This document shows positions 1 to 5,241 of a stretch of DNA of 5,241 bases, piece after piece. The notes beneath the pieces are model-generated. The model was not told the DNA's origin. It worked only from the letters and a program-made list of their open reading frames with translations, and did not search any database. The stretch spans positions 1 to 5,241 of the forward strand of contig JAUYKR010000101.1 in NCBI GenBank assembly GCA_030699855.1, given 5' to 3'. The position numbers and the translations under genes were made by a program. Origin of the DNA: a bacterium. GTDB lineage: Bacteria; Patescibacteriota; Gracilibacteria; JAUYGZ01. Within the stretch, counting starts at the first letter, position 1; each line of letters begins with the position of its first letter.

Positions 1-1
1 C

Positions 2-1474
2 TCCTTCCACCTGCTGCTGACGCTCCTGCTGGCATTGTACTTGCTGGCCTATCTGTTCCAGAACGGCGAAAATATTCTGGAATCGTGGCTGGCGCAGTTG
101 CTCCTGGTGCTGCTCCTGGCGGAGGCACTGGAACTGGCCCACCAGGCGGTGAAAAGAAAAGTGAAGCGTCCTCAGCTGACCGCCAAAGCTATTCTGGTCA
201 TGGCGATGACCTTCTTCGTCCAGGTCAGCCTGCTCTATCTGTACCTCTTTGAATTTTTAGACGGATACAACCTGACCCAACTGGCCCTTGGCCTGGGAAT
301 CCTGAGCCTGCTGGAACACGATCTAAGTGCGGCTGTCATTTTGACCCTGTTTGAGCCGGTGAGCCGCTGGGTGAAGCGGCGGATGTACCTGAAAGCAAGA
401 GATAAGCGGCTACAGCACCCAAACCTCATTGTCATCGGCATCACCGGCAGCTTCGGGAAGACCAGCGTCAAGGAATTTGTCAGCCATCTGCTGGCGGAAG
501 ACTTCGAAGTCTTGAAAACCGACCAGCATACCAATACGGAGATCGGCATAGCTCAAACGATTTTGCGGTACTTGGAACCGAAGCATCAAATCTTTGTCTG
601 CGAAATGGGCGCGTACCGGCGCGGAGAAATCAAGATCTGTTGCCAGATCGTCCGCCCGAAAATCGGCGTCTTTACCGGCCTGAACGAACAGCACCTGGCC
701 CTGTTCGGGTCGGTCGACCAGACCTTCCAGGCCAAATGGGAGCTGATCGGGGCGCTTCCGCCAGAGGGTACGGCCATCATCAACGGAGATTGCCAGCAGT
801 TGAAGGACAGAATCAAACCCTTCCGCGGCAAAAGTTTGGTTTTGAGCACTCAAAACAACGATGACCTTAAGGACATCGTCATCGATCAGGACGGGATAGC
901 CTTTACGTATAAAGGCCAAGTTTTTTCCTGTCCGCTCATCGGCGCCTTTCAGGTCATCAATGTGCTGATGGCCATCAGCGTGGCCGAAACGCTGGGCATG
1001 TCGCTTCCGCGCCTGGCAGAGCGGGTCAAAACTTTGCGGCAGCCCGACAAAACCATGGTTTTACAGCCTTTCAAAAGGGGATTCATTATCGATGACAGCT
1101 ATAACGTCAATCCCGATGGGCTGAGAGGAGCATTGGATCATGTCAGCACCTTCGAGGATCACAAAAAAATTCTGGTCTTCCCGGGTATCCTGGAATTAGG
1201 GGAAGAATCTGAGCAGCTCCACGAGCAATTGGGCGAACAGATCGGCAGGGAGGTGGACTACGCTTTTTTCACCGACTCCAATTTTTCCGAAGTCCTCAGT
1301 CGAGGCGCTCTGAGGGGAGGAATGACCCGACAGCACGTCTTCTCGGTCTCCGACCAGGAAGAAGTCTTGACCGGTATCCATCAACTGCTGGAAAAACACC
1401 CCGAAGCTCAATTTGTGGTTTTGTTTGAGAGCAGGGGAGTGGAGGCAACGCACTCGAAATTGCTTAAAAGCTGA
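2..1474 (+). CDS. murF: Membrane-anchored MurF-like Mur ligase (UDP-MurNAc-tripeptide:D-Ala-D-Ala ligase family), 5' end outside window
   Basis: The reading frame is open to the left edge, so the true start lies upstream; 490 residues are visible and the TTG at 35 is not a convincing start. The family joins D-Ala-D-Ala to the UDP-MurNAc peptide, an ATP-dependent cytoplasmic step of peptidoglycan synthesis. Visible residues 2-19, about 29-46, 62-84 and 91-116 are hydrophobic and look like membrane helices, followed by a basic stretch (RWVKRRMYLKARDKR). The ligase core then starts: P-loop GITGSFGKTS (residues 146-155, nt 437-466), NTEIGIA, CEMGAYRRGEI, LNEQHLALFGS, and QAKWEL, whose lysine (codon 734-736) matches the carbamylated lysine of Mur ligases. 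DDSYNVNPDGL (nt 1091-1123) is the MurF-type DxYNxNP signature and GILELGEES the MurF 'LGxMLELG' region. Odd points: the N-terminal UDP-substrate domain seems replaced by the membrane part, and the usual C-terminal KGSR reads FESR. The family call is firm; exact substrate is inferred. The gene ends in TGA, 33 bases before the VirB4 gene. Confidence 0.85.
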   Translation, partial: SFHLLLTLLLALYLLAYLFQNGENILESWLAQLLLVLLLAEALELAHQAVKRKVKRPQLTAKAILVMAMTFFVQVSLLYLYLFEFLDGYNLTQLALGLGILSLLEHDLSAAVILTLFEPVSRWVKRRMYLKARDKRLQHPNLIVIGITGSFGKTSVKEFVSHLLAEDFEVLKTDQHTNTEIGIAQTILRYLEPKHQIFVCEMGAYRRGEIKICCQIVRPKIGVFTGLNEQHLALFGSVDQTFQAKWELIGALPPEGTAIINGDCQQLKDRIKPFRGKSLVLSTQNNDDLKDIVIDQDGIAFTYKGQVFSCPLIGAFQVINVLMAISVAETLGMSLPRLAERVKTLRQPDKTMVLQPFKRGFIIDDSYNVNPDGLRGALDHVSTFEDHKKILVFPGILELGEESEQLHEQLGEQIGREVDYAFFTDSNFSEVLSRGALRGGMTRQHVFSVSDQEEVLTGIHQLLEKHPEAQFVVLFESRGVEATHSKLLKS

Positions 1475-1488
1475 CTTTTTGCTATAAT
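1460..1488 (+). promoter_or_regulatory. Extended -10 promoter for the VirB4 gene
   Basis: A perfect extended -10 element, TGCTATAAT, lies at 1480-1488 (TATAAT at 1483-1488). A weak -35 match, TTGCTT at 1460-1465, sits exactly 17 bases upstream inside the last codons of the MurF-like gene. Transcription would start near the purines at 1494-1496, giving a leader of only about 12-14 nt before the ATG at 1508. The VirB4 gene could therefore be expressed independently of the Mur ligase upstream. This is a sequence match only; no start site is proven. Confidence 0.6.
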
Positions 1489-1490
1489 AA

Positions 1491-1495
1491 AGGGA
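1491..1495 (+). promoter_or_regulatory. Weak, distant Shine-Dalgarno-like site before VirB4
   Basis: AGGGA is the only purine-rich ribosome-binding candidate before the ATG at 1508. It is 12 bases from the start codon, longer than the usual 5-9. If transcription starts at the predicted point (about 1494-1496), most of this site would not be in the message, so it would work only on transcripts reading through from the Mur ligase gene. An in-frame TAA at 1499-1501 blocks any further upstream start and fixes the ATG at 1508 as the first possible start. Confidence 0.35.
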
Positions 1496-1507
1496 ATATA
1501 AATCAAA

Positions 1508-3685
1508 ATGGCCGTGGAAATTCAAAAAGACAATCCCATCAGCGCCGTCAAAAATGATCTGGGAAAGCGAATGGAAAGAGCCAAAGAAGTGGTTCAGGAG
1601 AACTCTCAAACCGGTTTTTTGGGTCGGATAAAAGCCTGGTGGAAGGCGAGAGTCGAGCGAAACCGAATAGCCAGCCAAACAAAAAAGAGTCTGACGGAGG
1701 AAAAACCGGCGGCCAAGACGGATATCAAGGAAGCCTCCGCCACAAAAATTGAAATTAAAGGCACGGCCGACGATCAGCTTCAGGCAGAGGTCAACATAAA
1801 AACCCTGGCGGAAAAAGATGAAAAACTTCTGACCGCCGAAGAAAAAAAACGGCTCTTGGATGACCAAAAAATATTTGAGGAGGGTATCGCCACCGTCAAG
1901 GACCTGATCGCTCCATCTTCCATGAAGGTGAGCTCGACCGGCGTCAAGATGGGAGGAATTTGGACGCGTTCATTTTATGTGTACTCCTATCCCAGGTTTT
2001 TGGAAACGAACTGGCTGTCTCCGATCGTCAATTTCGACGTCACGATGGACGTGTCCATGTTCGTGTACCCCACCGAGTCCGCCACCATCATGCGCAGACT
2101 GCGAAAGAAGGTGGCTCAGTTCCGCTCCAGCATGCGCATGGACCGCGAGCGGGGAGTGGTGGAAGATCCCGCCCTGGAAACAGCCCTGGAAGACGCCGAA
2201 AGTCTGCGCCGCGACCTGCAGCGGGGCACGGAAAAATTCTTTCAGTTCGCTCTCTACTTCACCATTTACGCCGAGAGCGAAAAAAAGCTCGATCAGATTT
2301 CCAAGCAACTGGAATCGCTGCTGGGAGGCAAACTGGTGATGACCAAGCGGGCCGACATGCGCATGGACCACGCCCTGACCGCCAGCCTGCCCTATGCCTT
2401 GGACGAACTGGAAGTGATGAACAACATGAATACCGGGCCGCTCTCCACCACCTTTCCCTTTACCAGTTCGGAGCTGACGTCCAACAAGGGCATCCTCTAC
2501 GGCATGAACCGCCACAACGATTCGCTGATCATCTTCGATCGCTTTGAATTGGAAAACGCCAACTCCGTCGTCTTCGCCAAATCGGGCGCGGGCAAGTCCT
2601 ACGCGGTCAAGCTGGAAATTTTGCGCTCGCTGATGATGGGAACCGACGTGATGGTGATCGATCCTGAGAACGAATATAAAAATCTGTGCCAGGCCGTGGG
2701 CGGAACCTACATTAACGTGTCGCTAAGCTCGGAAGAGCGCATCAATCCCTTTGACCTGCCCCTTCCGGTCGAGGATCAAATGGAAAAAACCGGCGACCGC
2801 TTGCGCGAGCACGTCATCAACCTGACCGGACTGGTCAAACTGATGCTGGGGAAAATTACGGACGAAGAGGGAGGGTTTTTGGATCGGGCATTGATTGAAA
2901 CCTACCAAGCCAAGGGTATTACCATGGACACGGAGGCGCCGGAGACCATGGTGCCGCCGGTGATGGCCGACCTGGTTCAGATTTTGGAAGGAACCAAGGG
3001 CGGGGAAAACATGGGGAAGAGACTGACAAAATTCGTGGATGGAACTTTTAGTGGGATCTTCAACAATCCCACCAACGTCAATCTGGGTTCGGGCATGATC
3101 GTGTTCTCCATCCGCGATCTGGAAGACGAACTGCGACCCCTGGCCAGTTATGTGATTCTCAACTTTATCTGGAGCAAGGTGCGCAGCCAGCTGAAGAGGC
3201 GCCTGCTGATCATCGACGAGGCCTGGATCATGATGCAGCACGAGGACAGCGCCAGATTTTTGTACGGCCTGGCCAAGAGGGCCAGAAAGTATTACCTGGG
3301 ACTGACGACGATCACCCAGGACGTGGAGGACTTCGTGACCTCTCCCTACGGCAAACCGATCATCACCAACTCGTCCATCCAACTGCTGCTCAAGCAGTCG
3401 CCGGCGGCCATTGAGTATTTGCAAAAGATTTTTAATCTGACCGAAGGGGAAAAATACCTGCTTCTGAATTCCGGAGTTGGACAGGGTCTCTTCTTCGCCG
3501 GCAACAAGCACGTGGCCATTCAGGTGATCGCCTCCTACGGGGAAGACAAGATCGTCACCACCAATCCGGAGGAGATTTTGCAGCAGGGGGTGGACAAAGA
3601 CAGCGCCAACAAACCGGTTGAAGAGAAAGTTGAAGTGCCCGAGGAAGCAGCTCAGGTCGGCCCCACTTCCACCCCCCTCTTGTGA
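1508..3685 (+). CDS. virB4: VirB4-family type IV secretion/conjugation ATPase
   Basis: This 725-residue protein has the VirB4/TraC/PrgJ architecture, a cytoplasmic hexameric ATPase that powers type IV secretion channels or pilus subunit handling at the inner face of the membrane. Residues 1-135 are a charged, Lys/Glu-rich extension with an amphipathic basic stretch near 37-57 and likely coiled coil near 100-128. Residues about 136-340 form the VirB4 N-domain. The ATPase domain follows: Walker A AKSGAGKSYAVK (357-368, nt from 2576), VIDPENEYKNL (383-393), INPFDL (412-417), Walker B LLIIDEAW (566-573, D570/E571), and the TTITQDVEDF motif (600-609) with a conserved Gln. The C-terminal helices (LLLKQSPAAIEYLQKIFNLTEGEKYLL) are also typical. 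Residues 695-725 are an acidic, proline-containing tail. All catalytic motifs are intact and no membrane segment is present. No VirB6, PrgI, VirD4 or relaxase gene is visible nearby, so conjugation versus protein secretion cannot be decided. The 3' end overlaps the convergent transporter gene. Confidence 0.93.
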   Translation: MAVEIQKDNPISAVKNDLGKRMERAKEVVQENSQTGFLGRIKAWWKARVERNRIASQTKKSLTEEKPAAKTDIKEASATKIEIKGTADDQLQAEVNIKTLAEKDEKLLTAEEKKRLLDDQKIFEEGIATVKDLIAPSSMKVSSTGVKMGGIWTRSFYVYSYPRFLETNWLSPIVNFDVTMDVSMFVYPTESATIMRRLRKKVAQFRSSMRMDRERGVVEDPALETALEDAESLRRDLQRGTEKFFQFALYFTIYAESEKKLDQISKQLESLLGGKLVMTKRADMRMDHALTASLPYALDELEVMNNMNTGPLSTTFPFTSSELTSNKGILYGMNRHNDSLIIFDRFELENANSVVFAKSGAGKSYAVKLEILRSLMMGTDVMVIDPENEYKNLCQAVGGTYINVSLSSEERINPFDLPLPVEDQMEKTGDRLREHVINLTGLVKLMLGKITDEEGGFLDRALIETYQAKGITMDTEAPETMVPPVMADLVQILEGTKGGENMGKRLTKFVDGTFSGIFNNPTNVNLGSGMIVFSIRDLEDELRPLASYVILNFIWSKVRSQLKRRLLIIDEAWIMMQHEDSARFLYGLAKRARKYYLGLTTITQDVEDFVTSPYGKPIITNSSIQLLLKQSPAAIEYLQKIFNLTEGEKYLLLNSGVGQGLFFAGNKHVAIQVIASYGEDKIVTTNPEEILQQGVDKDSANKPVEEKVEVPEEAAQVGPTSTPLL
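3652..3685. other. 34-bp convergent overlap of the VirB4 and EamA genes
   Basis: The VirB4 stop (TGA, 3683-3685) lies inside the transporter gene and the transporter stop (TCA on the plus strand, 3652-3654) lies inside the VirB4 gene. The last ten codons of each protein are antisense to the other. Neither strand shows a GC-rich hairpin plus T-run here, so transcripts from the two sides probably run into each other. Confidence 0.9.
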
Positions 3686-4545
3686 TGGGAGAGGCTTATG
3701 AGGAAAACCCCAAGCAAAACGACAGCGCCACCGACAAGTTTGTAGGTACTGGGAATTTGATCGAAAACAAAATAGGCGGTTACCGCGACGAAAAGGGGAA
3801 CGATAGCCAAAACGCTGTTGAGAATGGAAATCGGGAGATACCGGTGACTCATCAGATAAGCCGTCTGCAGGCCGATGGCTCCGACGACACCGTTTAAGGC
3901 TGTCAACAGGAGCTGAGACTGGGAAATAAAAAAAGACTTGCCCAGGATCAGGCAAATAAAAAATCCGATGATGGCCATGCTCCATATTCTGAAGAAATTG
4001 AGTATGACCAGAGAAAAATCGTGGCTATGCCGCTTGACTTCCATGCTGTAAGCCGACCAGAAGATCGCGGAGGCGACCCCAAGCGCTGCCAGAGGCAGCG
4101 CCGTAGAAACATTTTCCGCGCTCATGACGGAAATCCCAGCAAACACGAAAAAAATGCCGACCCATTCTCTCGTCCGCAGCCGTTCGGACAAAAAGATCAC
4201 TCCCAGGAGAATCGAAAAGGGAATTTCCAGCTTGGTATAAAAAGCCGTGCCAGTGGCACCGGCCTGAGCCAGAAGGCTAAACCAGGCAATGGCACCCAAG
4301 GCCGCCAGCATGAGGATTTTAAAGATCGGGAAACGATTGTCCAGAAGCACTCTTCCGAGCTGTCGTGGCCCGAAGTAGAGCAAGCAAAAGGGGGTAGAAA
4401 TGACGGCGGCGGAAAAGAAAAAGTAAAATAAAAAGACGAAAATATCAATGCCGCCGAGCAGGTATTCTCCAAGGATGTAAAGAATTCCGGAGAAGAGGAT
4501 GACCGAGAGTAAATAACCATAGCCGGCAAGGTGCTCTTTATTCAT
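3652..4545 (-). CDS. EamA-family (drug/metabolite transporter superfamily) ten-helix membrane transporter
   Basis: This 297-residue protein has the usual length and duplicated 5+5 helix fold of EamA transporters in the cytoplasmic membrane. Hydrophobic segments lie near residues 9-30, 33-57, 76-95, 103-120, 127-143, 148-167, 177-200, 210-231, 239-261 and 267-286. The first repeat carries the family's clearest signature, LEIPFSILLGVIFLSERLRTREWVGIFFVFAGISV (106-140). The second has the matching region ILNSVLAIVPLFVAVTAYFVFDQIPSTYKLVGGAVVLLGVFLI (241-283), with Asp262 where repeat one has Glu121. The ATG at 4543-4545 overlaps the stop of the phosphohexomutase gene (ATGA) and has no Shine-Dalgarno match in front, so translation is probably coupled to that gene. 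The family exports or imports varied small metabolites; the substrate cannot be predicted. The short soluble tail (HHKRGVEVGPT) is encoded within the overlap with VirB4. Confidence 0.88.
   Translation of the reverse strand: MNKEHLAGYGYLLSVILFSGILYILGEYLLGGIDIFVFLFYFFFSAAVISTPFCLLYFGPRQLGRVLLDNRFPIFKILMLAALGAIAWFSLLAQAGATGTAFYTKLEIPFSILLGVIFLSERLRTREWVGIFFVFAGISVMSAENVSTALPLAALGVASAIFWSAYSMEVKRHSHDFSLVILNFFRIWSMAIIGFFICLILGKSFFISQSQLLLTALNGVVGAIGLQTAYLMSHRYLPISILNSVLAIVPLFVAVTAYFVFDQIPSTYKLVGGAVVLLGVFLISLSHHKRGVEVGPT
4542..4545 (-). other. ATGA stop/start overlap joining phosphohexomutase and transporter genes
   Basis: On the minus strand the sequence ATGA holds both the start codon of the EamA gene (ATG, 4545-4543) and the stop codon of the phosphohexomutase gene (TGA, 4544-4542). 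The preceding bases (TTGAATACTCCCA) contain no ribosome-binding motif. This supports one operon with termination-reinitiation coupling. Confidence 0.85.
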
Positions 4546-5241
4546 TGGGAGTATTCAAGGTGTACGTCATACCTTTTGAGAAGGCGGAAAGCGATTTCCT
4601 CAATTTTCGCCAATTGCTCCTGACTCCGAGCTTCCATGATGACGGACAAACAAGGCGAAGTATTGCTGGCTCGGATACCAAGCCAGGCACCCTCTCCAAA
4701 TTCCACCCTCACGCCATCCAGAGTATTGCACTCGTATTCGGAAGAAAGCTCCTGGGCCATTTTGGCGATCAATTCAAACTTGCCTTCGTCCGGACAGGCA
4801 GGCCGTCTCTCCGGCCTGTCGTGAACCTTTGGCAACACTGCGTAGAAAGAAGAAACCGGCTGATCGGACTGAGAAAATATTTTAAGCAATTTTGCGGCCG
4901 CGTAAGCGGCGTCGTCAAAGCCGTAATACTTCTCGGCCACAAAGAAGTGGCCGCTCTGCTCGCCGCCGATCAGAGCACCGGTCTGACCCATGGCTTGCTC
5001 GACGAAGGAGTGACCGACGGGAACCATGTGCGGAACTCCGCCCAAAGCTTTTATTTCCGCCGGAACAATTCCGGAGCAAGAGACCGTGTAGACCACCGGA
5101 GTGCCGGGATGGCGGCTGAGGATATCGCGAGCGAGAAGAACGAGAGTCTGATTGGCATCGTGGTACACCCCTTGCTCGTCGACCACGGCAAAGCGGTCGC
5201 CGTCGCCGTCGAAGGCGAAACCCAGATCAGCCCGAGCTTCC
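4542..5241 (-). CDS. manB: Phosphomannomutase/phosphoglucomutase (alpha-D-phosphohexomutase family), C-terminal part; 5' end outside window
   Basis: The frame is open to the right edge, so only the last 232 residues are visible, about half of a typical 450-460-residue enzyme; the GTG at 5186 is not the start. The family interconverts hexose 6- and 1-phosphates in the cytoplasm (Man-6-P/Man-1-P, Glc-6-P/Glc-1-P), feeding nucleotide-sugar synthesis. The visible part begins just before the Mg2+ loop DGDGDR (nt 5210-5193). The sugar-specificity loop GGEQSGH (nt 4967-4947) keeps the Glu/Ser pair and His that bind the sugar hydroxyls. The phosphate loop RASNTSP (nt 4673-4653) resembles the RASNTTP of the Pseudomonas aeruginosa AlgC-type enzyme. 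About 220 residues lie between the metal loop and the C-terminus, as in that enzyme. The catalytic phosphoserine domain is outside the window. Odd: the substrate-facing stretch after the metal loop reads VSCSG, without the usual basic residues. The gene is upstream of, and overlaps, the transporter gene. The symbol is a family label; substrate preference is not settled. Confidence 0.9.
   Translation of the reverse strand, partial: EARADLGFAFDGDGDRFAVVDEQGVYHDANQTLVLLARDILSRHPGTPVVYTVSCSGIVPAEIKALGGVPHMVPVGHSFVEQAMGQTGALIGGEQSGHFFVAEKYYGFDDAAYAAAKLLKIFSQSDQPVSSFYAVLPKVHDRPERRPACPDEGKFELIAKMAQELSSEYECNTLDGVRVEFGEGAWLGIRASNTSPCLSVIMEARSQEQLAKIEEIAFRLLKRYDVHLEYSQ

Noticed and set aside
1466..1480. 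Possible rho-independent terminator after the Mur ligase (AAAAG/CTTTT followed by T)
   Set aside because: The stem is five pairs, four of them A-T, so it is too weak; the T-run is part of the stem.
1196..1867. A 223-codon minus-strand frame across the Mur ligase/VirB4 junction
   Set aside because: Its translation is Phe-rich low-complexity sequence opposite Lys/Glu codons of real genes; it has no domain signature.
1960..2547. Additional frames on both strands within the VirB4 N-domain
   Set aside because: They overlap well-conserved VirB4 coding sequence and give Arg/His/Pro-rich translations without motifs.
2723..3985. A 420-codon open frame on the minus strand, antisense to VirB4 and running into the transporter gene
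   Set aside because: It lies opposite a gene with intact, conserved VirB4 motifs, its translation is His/Gln/Arg-rich with no recognisable domain, and it crosses the transporter gene in another frame. It is best explained as a shadow of the coding strand.
4021..4431. A 136-codon plus-strand frame opposite the transporter gene
   Set aside because: The minus-strand protein has ten regular hydrophobic helices and EamA signatures; the plus-strand product is a charged shadow.
4799..4818. Inverted repeat CAGGCCG-6 nt-CGGCCTG with a competing GACAGG/CCTGTC pairing (4793-4820)
   Set aside because: It is inside the phosphohexomutase coding sequence, has no following T-run, and encodes an ordinary Arg/Pro-rich loop; chance in GC-rich codons is likely.
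1..5241. Search by eye for CRISPR repeats, tRNA/rRNA genes, insertion-sequence ends, transposases and riboswitch-like leaders
   Set aside because: None seen; nearly all bases are inside four well-supported coding regions.

Overview
The window is gene-dense, with no gap longer than 33 bases between coding regions. It holds four protein genes in two opposed pairs. Plus strand: the 3' part of a membrane-anchored MurF-like Mur ligase (open at the left edge), then a complete VirB4-type ATPase of a type IV secretion or conjugation machine. Minus strand: a phosphomannomutase/phosphoglucomutase (5' part beyond the right edge), then a complete EamA-type ten-helix transporter. The two pairs converge, and their last genes overlap tail to tail by 34 bases.

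The style suggests a Patescibacteria (Candidate Phyla Radiation, CPR) genome. The Mur ligase has a hydrophobic multi-helix N-terminus instead of the usual substrate-binding domain. The VirB4 has the 'TRSFYVYSYPRFLETNWLSPIVNFD' type of N-domain segment that I associate with CPR VirB4 proteins. The genes are very tightly packed. This assignment is inference from protein style and not proven by a marker gene. All four genes end in TGA, so the organism does not belong to the lineages that read UGA as glycine (SR1/Absconditabacteria, Gracilibacteria).

Layout: 2-1474 MurF-like ligase; 1475-1507 a short spacer with a strong extended -10 promoter (TGCTATAAT) placed so close to the next ATG that the mRNA leader would be only about 12-14 nt; 1508-3685 VirB4; 3652-4545 EamA transporter (minus); 4542-5241 phosphohexomutase (minus), joined to the transporter gene by an ATGA stop/start overlap.

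Functionally, three of the four genes point to the cell envelope: peptidoglycan precursor ligation, a secretion/conjugation motor, and sugar-1-phosphate supply for nucleotide sugars. The substrate of the transporter cannot be read from sequence. No RNA gene, CRISPR array, insertion sequence or clear rho-independent terminator was seen. I do not see a clearly new multi-gene system. The best leads are the membrane-anchored Mur ligase next to an isolated VirB4, the near-leaderless promoter, and the loss of basic substrate-contact residues in the phosphohexomutase.
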